Of a stretch of 64,000 nt of DNA, positions 32,251-40,207 are shown piece by piece (position 1 is the first letter of the stretch; each line of letters opens with the position of its first letter). The stretch comes from Nioella nitratireducens (GTDB lineage Bacteria > Pseudomonadota > Alphaproteobacteria > Rhodobacterales > Rhodobacteraceae). The DNA is taken from the NCBI RefSeq assembly GCF_001879715.1, contig NZ_MNBW01000002.1:124001-188000 (forward strand). Reading direction: 5' to 3'. Both the position numbers and the translations under genes were made by a program. The notes below the pieces were generated by a model. The model ran no database searches. It was not told the DNA's origin and saw only the letters and a list, made by a program, of their open reading frames with translations.

Positions 32251-33561
32251 ATGCGCAAGAGGTTCCCCGTGCCGGTTCCGGCCCACCAATCCAGATCCTT
32301 CCTGTTCTTGCAGGGGCCACACGGCCCCTTCTTTCATCGTTTGGGCAAGATGCTGCGCGCGGCGGGGGCCGAGGTCTGGCGTGTCGGCTTCAATCAGGGC
32401 GACAGCGCCTTCTGGCACCACCGGCCCAGCTATATCGCCTATCGCGGCAGCCCGGATGGCTGGCCTGCCCGGTTGGAGCAAATCCTCGAAGAAAAGAAGA
32501 CCACCGACATCGTGCTTTATGGCGACACCCGCCCCATCCACGCGGCGGCAGTCGCGGCGGCACGGGCCCGCGGGATCACCGTGCATGTCTTCGAAGAGGG
32601 CTATCTGCGCCCCTACTGGGTGACCTACGAACGCGGCGGGGCAAACGGCCATTCGCGGTTGATGAAGACCACTGTCGCCATCATGCAGACCGCGCTCAAG
32701 GGCCTTGATCTCGACCTGCCCGACGCCCCGGCCCGCTGGGGGGACATGCGCCAGCACATCTTCTACGGCGCGCTCTACCATTGGTTCGTGATGTTCCTGA
32801 ACATCCGCTACCGCAATTTCCGCCCGCACCGCGACATCACCGTGGCCCGCGAATTGCGCCTTTACCTGCGCCGCATTGCGCTGATGCCCGCCATCGCCGC
32901 CAGCCGCATCATCGCCACCTACCGAATCAAGACCGGCGGCTTCCCGTATCACATCGCCCTGTTGCAACTGGAACACGACGCGTCGTTCCGGGCGCATGGC
33001 CCTTTCGCCAGCATGACCGAGTTTCTCGAGATGCTGATCGAGGGCTTTGCCGCCGGTGCGCCGCAGCACCATCACCTTGTCCTCAAGGCCCACCCGCTGG
33101 AAGACGGGCGCGCGCCCATCCGGCGCACCATCCGGCGACTCGCGCGCCAGCACGGGCTGGACGGCCGAGTTCATTACGTGCGCGGCGGCAAGTTGGCCCG
33201 GCTGTTGGATGACGCCCGCAGCGCGGTCACGGTGAACTCGACCGCCGCGCAACAGGCCCTGTGGCGCGGCCTGCCCCTCAAGGCGTTTGGAACGGCGGTC
33301 TACCTCAAGCCGGAATTCGTCTCGACCCAATCGCTGGAAGACTTCTTCCAGATCCCGACCCGCCCGGACAGCAAGGCCTATCGCGATTATCGGCACTACC
33401 TGCTGGAGACCTCGCAGATCACCGGCAGCTTCTATTCCGCCCGCGGACGGCGGCAACTTTTGCGGCAAGTGGTCGACATGATGCTTGCCCCCGAAGACCC
33501 CTATGACGCATTGGAAGCAGGCCGACCGGCACCAAGGCAACACCTGCGGGTCGTCAAGTAA
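32251..33561 (+). CDS. kpsS: Capsule polysaccharide beta-Kdo transferase, KpsS-like
   Basis: 436 residues of the Capsule_synth (PF05159) family. FLFLQGPHGPFFHRLG at the N-terminus, FEEGYLRPYWVTYE (about 113-126), VLKAHPLEDGR (about 275-285) and TVNSTAAQQAL are typical. KpsS and KpsC build the Kdo linker on phosphatidylglycerol for group 2 capsules exported by an ABC transporter. First gene of a + strand kpsS-kpsD/wza-kpsC set inside the riboflavin region. Confidence 0.86.
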   Translation: MRKRFPVPVPAHQSRSFLFLQGPHGPFFHRLGKMLRAAGAEVWRVGFNQGDSAFWHHRPSYIAYRGSPDGWPARLEQILEEKKTTDIVLYGDTRPIHAAAVAAARARGITVHVFEEGYLRPYWVTYERGGANGHSRLMKTTVAIMQTALKGLDLDLPDAPARWGDMRQHIFYGALYHWFVMFLNIRYRNFRPHRDITVARELRLYLRRIALMPAIAASRIIATYRIKTGGFPYHIALLQLEHDASFRAHGPFASMTEFLEMLIEGFAAGAPQHHHLVLKAHPLEDGRAPIRRTIRRLARQHGLDGRVHYVRGGKLARLLDDARSAVTVNSTAAQQALWRGLPLKAFGTAVYLKPEFVSTQSLEDFFQIPTRPDSKAYRDYRHYLLETSQITGSFYSARGRRQLLRQVVDMMLAPEDPYDALEAGRPAPRQHLRVVK

Positions 33562-33645
33562 GGAAAATCTGGCCTTGGCGCACGAAATTCGCTAGGTTGG
33601 GAAAAAAGATAATCGAGGCAGTACAGGCAATAAGGAGCCAAATCC

Positions 33646-34788
33646 GTGAAATCGATGGCTTCCCGAGGGGCGCGATTCGTCGCCCTCGTGGTCATTGTGT
33701 CGCTGGTGGCCACATGTGGTCTGCCGCGCACTGGCCCCAATCGTCGTGAACTATTCGCTGGATCCGTGCAACGAGAGGGCGACGCCTTCGTCGTTTCCGT
33801 CAACGACCGCGTGCTGCGGGCCACCTCGGTGGTCGAGGCGCTCGGCTTCTCCAGCGACTTCACCAATGCCGGCCTGATCGGGGCCGACACCATCAGTCCG
33901 GGCGACACCCTGTCGCTTTCGATCTGGGAAAACGTGACCGACCCGCTTCTCGGCGCCCAAGGTGCCCCCAGCACCGTTCTGGACGAGGTGCAGGTCGACA
34001 GCGCCGGGTTCATCTTCATCCCCTACGCAGGCCGCGTCCGCGCGGCGGGCAGCACCCCCGACCAGTTGCGCCAGACGCTCAGCCGCAATCTCGACGCGCA
34101 AACGCCTGATCCGCAGATCATCGTGCGCCGGGTGGCAGGCGATGGCGCGACCGTCTCGGTGGCCGGGGCTGTCGGGTCTCAGGGGGTTTACGCGATCCAG
34201 CGGCCCACCCGCACCCTGTCGGCGATGCTGTCGCGCGCCGGCGGCATCGCGGTCGAGGCGGAAACCGCCCGTGTGACCGTGGTTCGGGGCGACCGCACCG
34301 GCACGATCTGGTTCAACGATCTCTACGCTCACCCGGAACTGGACATAGCCCTGCGCTCGGGTGACCGCATTCTGGTCGAGGCCGATACCCGGTCGTTCAC
34401 CGCGCTCGGCGCAACCAACAGCCAAACGCGGGTGCCGTTCAACACGCAGACGATCTCGGCGATCGAGGCCATCGCCACCGTGGGCGGCCTCAACCCCAAC
34501 CTTGCCGATCCCACCGGCGTTTTCGTGCTGCGCAACGAGCCCGAGGAAATCGCCCGGGGCGTTCTGGGACGCACCGACATCGTCGGCACGCAGCGCTTGA
34601 TCTACGTGCTGGACCTGACCGAACCGAATGGCATGTTCCAGGCGCGCGATTTCGTGATCCGCGACCAGGACACGCTCTATGTCACCGTGGCCCCCTTCGC
34701 CCAGTGGAACCAGGTCATCAGCGCGCTCACCGGCACGCTCAGCACCGCAGGCTCCATCAGCAGCCTGGCCGCTAACACCGGCGGCTGA
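33646..34788 (+). CDS. Polysaccharide export protein, Wza/KpsD-like outer-membrane channel
   Basis: 380 residues. A signal peptide with a possible lipobox (VSLVATC, Cys near 24) is followed by the Poly_export domain (ISPGDTLSLSIWENV near 86-100 and VDSAGFIFIPYAGRVRA) and SLBB-type domains (SVAGAVGSQGVYAI, then AIATVGGLNPNLADPTGVFV). It should form the outer-membrane exit for capsule. The Thr before Cys makes lipidation uncertain. AAGGAG precedes the ATG. Confidence 0.85.
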   Translation: MKSMASRGARFVALVVIVSLVATCGLPRTGPNRRELFAGSVQREGDAFVVSVNDRVLRATSVVEALGFSSDFTNAGLIGADTISPGDTLSLSIWENVTDPLLGAQGAPSTVLDEVQVDSAGFIFIPYAGRVRAAGSTPDQLRQTLSRNLDAQTPDPQIIVRRVAGDGATVSVAGAVGSQGVYAIQRPTRTLSAMLSRAGGIAVEAETARVTVVRGDRTGTIWFNDLYAHPELDIALRSGDRILVEADTRSFTALGATNSQTRVPFNTQTISAIEAIATVGGLNPNLADPTGVFVLRNEPEEIARGVLGRTDIVGTQRLIYVLDLTEPNGMFQARDFVIRDQDTLYVTVAPFAQWNQVISALTGTLSTAGSISSLAANTGG

Positions 34789-34792
34789 TCCG

Positions 34793-36850
34793 ATGCCGGG
34801 CCATGACCCGACCCCGCCCGCCGGAGCCACCGCGCCCCGGCGGGCGTTCTATTTCACCGGCGGGTTCCTGACCAATCGCCGGGTGCGCCGTATCCTTGCC
34901 TTGGCAGGCCACGACCTGCGCCTCGGCAAGCCGGGGCCACAGGATGACGTGCTGGTCTGGGGCCACAGCCCCTATGCGGCGCGCGGCGAAAAGGCTGCCA
35001 GGGCAACCGGCGCCCATCTGGTCCGGGTCGAGGATGCCTTCCTGCGCTCGCTCCATCCCGGCCGCGACGGCGAACCGCCGCTTGGCCTGACCATCGACCG
35101 GCGCGGCGCTTGGTTCGACAGCCGCCAGCCCTCGGACCTCGAACATCTGCTCGCCACCCACCCGCTGGACGACACCGCCCTGCTCGACCGGGCGCGTGAC
35201 GTGATCGCCCGGCTGCGCGAAGGCCACCTGACGAAATACGCCGCCGTCGATCCCGCCCTGCCCGCGCCGCGCCCCGGCTATGTGCTGGTGATCGACCAGA
35301 CCCGCGGCGATGCCTCGATCCGTCTCGGCGGCGCAACCGACGCGACCTTCCGCGAAATGCTGGTGCTGGCGCAGGAGGAAAACCCAGGCGCGCGCATCGT
35401 CGTCAAGACCCACCCCGAAACGGCGGGGGGCCACCGCGCAGGCCATTTCGGGCCCGAGCATGGGAGCGACCGGATAACCCTTTGCACCGAGCCGCTGTCC
35501 CCCTGGACCCTCATGGAGGGCGCGGTCGGCGTCTACACCGTCTCATCACAACTGGGATTCGAGGCGATCCTTGCGGGCCACAAGCCCAAGGTCTTCGGCC
35601 AGCCCTTCTATGCCGGCTGGTCCCTGACCGACGACCGCAACCCTGTTGCCCGCCGCACCCGGCGGCTGACGCGCGCGCAACTGGTGGCCGCCGCGCTGAT
35701 CCTCTACCCCCGCTGGTATGACTCGTACCGCGACCGGCTCTGCGGGGTCGAGGACGTGCTGGCCTCGCTGGAGGCCCGCGCCCGAACGTGGCGCGAGGAC
35801 CGCCACGGTTACAGCGCCCTTGGAATGCGCGCATGGAAAAAGGCCCCGCTGCAAAAGGTCTTCGGGCAGGCGGGCCAACCCCTGCGCTTTGCCAGAACAA
35901 CAGCGGCGGCGCTGGCCCATGACCGCCCGGTGATGGTCTGGGCGGGCAAGGAAACCAGCGAGTTGCGCGAGACCTGCGACCGGGCGGGCCGCGCGCTGAT
36001 CCGGGTCGAGGATGGGTTCCTGCGCTCGCGCGGGCTGGGGGCCAACCTGATCCCGCCGCTCAGCCTCGTGCTGGACGATCTGGGCATTTATTACGACCCG
36101 ACCCGCCCAAGCCGGTTGGAGCATCTGATTGCGCAGGCCGCCGCCCTGCCCCCCGAACGGTTGTCGCGGGCGGACCGGCTGATCGCGGCGCTACGCGACA
36201 CCCGCGTCGGAAAATACAATCTCGGCGGGGCGACCGACCTGCCCGACCCGGGTGGGCGCCCGGTGGTGCTGGTGCCGGGACAGGTGGAAGACGACGCCTC
36301 GATCCGGCTTGGCGCGGGGGCGATCCGCACCAATCTCGACCTTTTGCGACAGGCGCGGGTGCTGACCCCGGACGCGTTCCTCGTCTACAAGCCCCACCCG
36401 GATGTAGAGGTCGGCCTGCGCCCCGGCGCCATCGAAGCAGAGGATCTGGCGGGGCTGGCCAATCACGTGGCGGATCATGCAGACCCGATGGCGCTGCTCG
36501 ACCGCGCCGACCGGGTGGTGACCATGACGTCGCTTCTGGGGTTCGAGGCGCTGCTGCGCGGGGTGCCCGTGACGGTGACCGGCGCACCCTTCTACGCGGG
36601 CTGGGGCCTGACCGACGACATCGGCCAGACCCCGGCCCGCCGCCATGCAAGGCCCAGCTTGCCCGCCCTCGTCCATGCCACCCTGATCCGCTACCCGCGT
36701 TACCACGATCCCGTCACCGGCCAGGCCTGCCCGGTGGAAGTGGCGGTCGAGCGGCTGGCGTCGGGCCAGATCCCTGCCCCGGCGGTGCGCCTGCGGGCGC
36801 TGGCCAAGCTGCAAGGCTGGTTCGCAGGGCACGCGTGGCTCTGGCGGTGA
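34793..36850 (+). CDS. kpsC: Capsule polysaccharide beta-Kdo transferase, KpsC-like
   Basis: 685 residues made of two homologous halves, each with HLVRVEDAFLRS or ALIRVEDGFLRSRGLG, a DDASIRLG/GDASIRLG segment, KTHPE or KPHPD and GQPFYAGW/GAPFYAGW. This tandem architecture and length fit KpsC, which adds alternating beta-Kdo residues. ATG 34793 is 4 bases after the previous stop. No kpsMTE transporter genes are in the window. Confidence 0.9.
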   Translation: MPGHDPTPPAGATAPRRAFYFTGGFLTNRRVRRILALAGHDLRLGKPGPQDDVLVWGHSPYAARGEKAARATGAHLVRVEDAFLRSLHPGRDGEPPLGLTIDRRGAWFDSRQPSDLEHLLATHPLDDTALLDRARDVIARLREGHLTKYAAVDPALPAPRPGYVLVIDQTRGDASIRLGGATDATFREMLVLAQEENPGARIVVKTHPETAGGHRAGHFGPEHGSDRITLCTEPLSPWTLMEGAVGVYTVSSQLGFEAILAGHKPKVFGQPFYAGWSLTDDRNPVARRTRRLTRAQLVAAALILYPRWYDSYRDRLCGVEDVLASLEARARTWREDRHGYSALGMRAWKKAPLQKVFGQAGQPLRFARTTAAALAHDRPVMVWAGKETSELRETCDRAGRALIRVEDGFLRSRGLGANLIPPLSLVLDDLGIYYDPTRPSRLEHLIAQAAALPPERLSRADRLIAALRDTRVGKYNLGGATDLPDPGGRPVVLVPGQVEDDASIRLGAGAIRTNLDLLRQARVLTPDAFLVYKPHPDVEVGLRPGAIEAEDLAGLANHVADHADPMALLDRADRVVTMTSLLGFEALLRGVPVTVTGAPFYAGWGLTDDIGQTPARRHARPSLPALVHATLIRYPRYHDPVTGQACPVEVAVERLASGQIPAPAVRLRALAKLQGWFAGHAWLWR

Positions 36851-36854
36851 CAGG

Positions 36855-36936
36855 GTGTCGCCGCGCGGTCGCGCGGCGACACGCGGGGGGCGCTGCCCCC
36901 CGCCCCCCCCCCGGAGTATTTTCACCAAGAAGAAGG
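36855..36936. repeat. Dispersed hairpin repeat, copy 2, with an extra palindrome
   Basis: A perfect 12-base inverted repeat (GTGTCGCCGCGC at 36855-36866, complement at 36871-36882) is followed by GCGGGGGGC-GCT-GCCCCCCGC (36883-36903), a C run, and the CCGGAGTATTTTCAC plus AAGAAGAAGG tail (36911-36936) also found in copy 1 at 26031-26082. It lies between convergent kpsC and ribD. Confidence 0.72.
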
Positions 36937-36938
36937 GA

Positions 36939-38036
36939 TCAGTCGGCGCGGGTCCATTCATGAAGCACATCGCCCGCGACGGGCCGGGTTGCGCGCAGGC
37001 GAAAGCGCGGCGCTTCTGCCAAGGCCGCAAGCCCCATGGCCCCGATCCCCGGCTGTCCCTCTGCCCCGATGGCAAGACCTGCGGTGACCCCCACGAGATC
37101 ATCGACAAGATCGCCTGCCAGCAGCGAGGCGGCGAGCGCCCCGCCGCCTTCGCAGAACACCGAGGTCAGCCCGGCGCCCCCGAGAACCGCCAGCGCGGCG
37201 GCGGGGTCGATCTGGCCGCCCGCTCCCGGCGCGACCGTCAGGCAGCGGGCACCCTGACCTTGCCATGCCGCGCGGCGGGCGGGGTCTGCCCCCGGACCGC
37301 AGAGCAGCCAGACCGGCACATCGGCGGCGGTGCGGGCGAGTTGGCTGTCCATCGGCAGGTCGAGATGGCGCGACAGCACCACGCGCACAGGCTGGCGCAC
37401 CGCGCCCATGCCCCGCACGGTGAGCGAGGGGTCATCGGCCCGCACCGTCCCCGCCCCCACCATCACCGCGTCATGGCGCATCCGCATGGCGTGAACGGCG
37501 CGCCGTGCCTCGGGGCCGGTGATCCACTGGCTTTCGCCGGTTGCCGTGGCGATACGCCCGTCGAACGAGGTGGCGAGTTTCAGCGTCAGGCGAGGCCGCC
37601 CTGCAACCACGCGCGACACGAACCCGCGATGCGCGCGGGCGGCGTCCTGTTGCAACACGCCCGTGGTCACCGCGATCCCCGCCGCGCGCAGCCGGGCGAT
37701 CCCGCCGCCATCAGTGCGCGGATCGGGGTCGGTCAACGCCACCACCACCCGCGCAACCGAGGCGCGGATCAGCGCGTCGGCACAGGGCGGGGTCTGGCCC
37801 CAATGGGCGCAAGGTTCCAGCGTGATATAAGCCGTGGCTCCGGCGGCCGCGTCACCGGCCTGCGCCAGGGCGACCACCTCGGCATGGGGGCGGCCACCGG
37901 GCTGCGTCCATCCGCGCCCGATCACCCGGCCATGCTTGACGATCACGCAGCCCACGGCGGGGTTGGGCCAGACCTGCCCATCCCCCCGCGCGCCAAGGCC
38001 AAGGGCAAGGCGCATCCAGCGGCTGTCATCCGGCAT
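36939..38036 (-). CDS. ribD: Bifunctional riboflavin deaminase/reductase RibD
   Basis: 365 residues. The N-terminal deaminase domain has the zinc motif HAE (about 51-53) with PCAHWGQTPPC (about 75-85), and NPAVGCVIV before it. The C-terminal reductase domain begins near 145 (PRLTLKLATSFDGRIAT) and ends with FCEGGGALAASLL. It performs deamination and reduction of the pyrimidine intermediate. ATG 38036 is 3 bases after the nrdR stop. Confidence 0.94.
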   Translation of the reverse strand: MPDDSRWMRLALGLGARGDGQVWPNPAVGCVIVKHGRVIGRGWTQPGGRPHAEVVALAQAGDAAAGATAYITLEPCAHWGQTPPCADALIRASVARVVVALTDPDPRTDGGGIARLRAAGIAVTTGVLQQDAARAHRGFVSRVVAGRPRLTLKLATSFDGRIATATGESQWITGPEARRAVHAMRMRHDAVMVGAGTVRADDPSLTVRGMGAVRQPVRVVLSRHLDLPMDSQLARTAADVPVWLLCGPGADPARRAAWQGQGARCLTVAPGAGGQIDPAAALAVLGGAGLTSVFCEGGGALAASLLAGDLVDDLVGVTAGLAIGAEGQPGIGAMGLAALAEAPRFRLRATRPVAGDVLHEWTRAD

Positions 38037-38039
38037 GGG

Positions 38040-38507
38040 TCAGCTTTCGGGTTGATCCGGGGGCCGCAATTCCGAGACGAAATCCTCGAAATCGTCGGCG
38101 GCCTGAAAATTCTTGTAGACGCTGGCAAAGCGCACATAGGCGACGGTGTCGATCCGCGCCAAGGCTTCCATCACGATCTCGCCGATGGTCTTGGAGGGGA
38201 TATCGGTATCGCCCATGCTTTCCAGCCGCCGCACGATGCCCGAAATCATCTGGTCGATGCGTTCCGGGTCTATGGGGCGTTTTTGCATCGAGATGCGGAT
38301 CGAGCGTTCCAGCTTGTCGCGGTCGAAATCCTCGCGCTTGCCGTTGGTCTTGATGACCACCAGATCGCGCAACTGCACCCGTTCATAGGTGGTGAACCGC
38401 CCGCCACAAGCCGGACAGAAGCGCCGCCGCCGGATGGCGACGTGATCCTCGGCAGGACGCGAGTCCTTTACCTGCGTGTCGATGTTTCCGCAAAACGGGC
38501 ACCGCAT
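38040..38507 (-). CDS. nrdR: Transcriptional repressor NrdR
   Basis: 155 residues. The N-terminal zinc ribbon (C3, C6, C31, C34 in MRCPFCG and RFCPACG) is followed by an ATP-cone domain ([18 protein letters not shown]). NrdR represses ribonucleotide reductase genes according to nucleotide levels. It heads the nrdR-ribD operon, a common proteobacterial arrangement. Confidence 0.95.
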   Translation of the reverse strand: MRCPFCGNIDTQVKDSRPAEDHVAIRRRRFCPACGGRFTTYERVQLRDLVVIKTNGKREDFDRDKLERSIRISMQKRPIDPERIDQMISGIVRRLESMGDTDIPSKTIGEIVMEALARIDTVAYVRFASVYKNFQAADDFEDFVSELRPPDQPES

Positions 38508-38560
38508 GGGCCAGCCCCCCTTCGTCTTTCCGAACCGCCTCTTGGGGTCTGTCGCCCCAG

Positions 38561-38569
38561 TTATCCACA
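38561..38569 (+). promoter_or_regulatory. Perfect DnaA-box sequence upstream of nrdR
   Basis: TTATCCACA matches the strong DnaA box exactly, in the 144 bases between nrdR and the methyltransferase gene. A single box does not make an origin; its role, if any, is unknown. Confidence 0.35.
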
Positions 38570-38651
38570 GGCACTATAGGTCAGCCGCGACACCTTGGGT
38601 AGGGGGGATTTGCGCACCGCTAGATGATGCGCCGTGGGGGAGTCCGAACAG

Positions 38652-39335
38652 TCACACTGCCTCGGGGTGGCGAAAGCTGCGGGCGATGTAGGTTTGGCCC
38701 ACTTCCGGCAGGATACGTTCATCGACCTGAACCATGCCGAGCCCCTCGAAAATCGGTCGGTACTTGCGGGGAAACAGCTTGTAGCTCTGCTGATCCTCGT
38801 TCTCGACCACCAGAAGCGTGCCCTTGGTCACCCGCACCATGTGCTCGAACACCCATTCGCTGTCGGGGTGGATATGCAGCAGGACCGCTTTGGAAAACAC
38901 GAGGTCGAAATGCCGGTCCGGCATCGAAACGATGGCGTCTTCCACTGCCATGTTGTGCACCTTGGCGATGTCGGCGGCTTCGGGAAACAGCTCGGCCATC
39001 TTGGCGACGGCCTGCGGATTGATCTCGATGCTGCTTAGGTCGCTCCAGCCGTGATCGAGAAAGCTTTGCAGCGACCGGCCCACGTTACTGCCGATCTCCA
39101 GCACCGGCCCCTTGGGAACCGACAACTCCTCGGCCAGCCGCACAAGCGCCTCGCTCTTTTCGGTCAGGTCGATATAGGCGCCGGGCTGGTTGTTCTTGCC
39201 CGGCGGGTCGCGCCAGTAATCCTGGATGGAGTGTTGCGAGGGGCGGGCTTTCTCGGACTCGCGGCCATAAACGCGGCTCAGCACCGCGTATCGCGCCTTG
39301 CGCAGGGCGTTGCGCAGCTTGTTTGCCTTGACCAT
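38652..39335 (-). CDS. Class I SAM-dependent methyltransferase
   Basis: 227 residues. The SAM-binding motif I is PVLEIGSNVGRSLQSF (about 77-92), motif II ends SSIEINPQAV, and HFDLVFSKAVLLHI follows. The N-terminal 40 residues are very basic (KLRNALRKARYAVLSR). It resembles methyltransferases in polysaccharide or lipid loci, but the substrate cannot be stated. It is a single gene, upstream of nrdR on the same strand. Confidence 0.82.
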   Translation of the reverse strand: MVKANKLRNALRKARYAVLSRVYGRESEKARPSQHSIQDYWRDPPGKNNQPGAYIDLTEKSEALVRLAEELSVPKGPVLEIGSNVGRSLQSFLDHGWSDLSSIEINPQAVAKMAELFPEAADIAKVHNMAVEDAIVSMPDRHFDLVFSKAVLLHIHPDSEWVFEHMVRVTKGTLLVVENEDQQSYKLFPRKYRPIFEGLGMVQVDERILPEVGQTYIARSFRHPEAV

Positions 39336-39404
39336 ATCGTCTCTCCTCCGACCCTCACCCCGTTGGTGCTTAGCCTAGTGCGGCGAGGCGCACAATCGTC
39401 AGGC

Positions 39405-39827
39405 TCACCCCGCCTGAAACTTGGCCATCACCGTGCGCGCGTGCGGGCGCATCCGATGCTCGACCACGTAGATCCCCTGCCATGTGCCCAGCACCATTTG
39501 CCCGCCGGTGACCGGGATCGACAGCGACACCGGCATCATCGCCGCCTGGATATGGGCGGGCATGTCGTCGGGGCCTTCATAGGTGTGGGTCAGGTAGGCC
39601 ATGGACGGATCGCTCGTCGGTGGCACAAGCCGGTGAAAGAAGGCCGTCAGGTCGGTCTGCACCTCGGGGTCGGCATTTTCCTGGATCAGCAGCGAGGCCG
39701 ATGTATGTTGGATGAACAGTGTCAGCACCCCGTCGCGCGCGCCTGCCCCGGTCAGCCACTGGCGCAGCTTGCCGGTAAATTCATACAGGCCGGGGCCATG
39801 GGTCTGGATATCGAACGGGGTCAGCAT
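39405..39827 (-). CDS. YjbQ/UPF0047 family protein
   Basis: 140 residues. HTSASLLIQENADPEVQTDL, YLTHTYEGPDDMPAHIQAA and GTWQGIYVVEHR are diagnostic of the YjbQ family, with conserved His and Asp/Glu for metal binding. E. coli YjbQ has a weak thiamine phosphate synthase activity; the physiological role is not settled. ATG 39827 matches the family's start. Confidence 0.87.
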   Translation of the reverse strand: MLTPFDIQTHGPGLYEFTGKLRQWLTGAGARDGVLTLFIQHTSASLLIQENADPEVQTDLTAFFHRLVPPTSDPSMAYLTHTYEGPDDMPAHIQAAMMPVSLSIPVTGGQMVLGTWQGIYVVEHRMRPHARTVMAKFQAG

Positions 39828-39871
39828 GGGCCGCAGAATGCGCCGCCTCGCCCGGCCACGTCGAGGGGAAA

Positions 39872-40060
39872 TCAGTCGAAACTGGCCGAGCCCGCCACGA
39901 TGCCGGAACTCATCCGGGCGTTCAGTGCGCTGGCCGGGTCTTCCGCCGCCGTCCTCAGCAGGGACACCACGGCAATGGCCAACCCACAAAGGAAGGCTGT
40001 CAGCACGACCCAATCAGTCGAAATCGCACCGGCGTCGTCGCGCACAAAATCGGAAAACAT
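39872..40060 (-). CDS. Flp/TadE-type pilin-like small protein
   Basis: 62 residues. FVRDDAGAISTDWVVLTAFLCGLAIAVVSLL is a class of Flp-like prepilin N-terminus in Rhodobacterales: an acidic pre-helix with Gly-Ala, then a hydrophobic helix. AGAGGAA precedes ATG 40060. Only this pilin-like gene is at this position; TadE/TadG genes lie 11 kb away at 51-53.8 kb. Confidence 0.65.
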   Translation of the reverse strand: MFSDFVRDDAGAISTDWVVLTAFLCGLAIAVVSLLRTAAEDPASALNARMSSGIVAGSASFD

Positions 40061-40207
40061 TCTGTATTCCTCTGGCGAAAGCCCCCAACTCGGCATATTT
40101 GAGCCATCAATCAGGCGATTTCCCGGCGCTCATGCGACAAGAGCGTGACCTCTGCCCCATGCCACCAGCGCTGGACTCCGCCTCGCCCCCACAAGATACT
40201 TGCGCCC

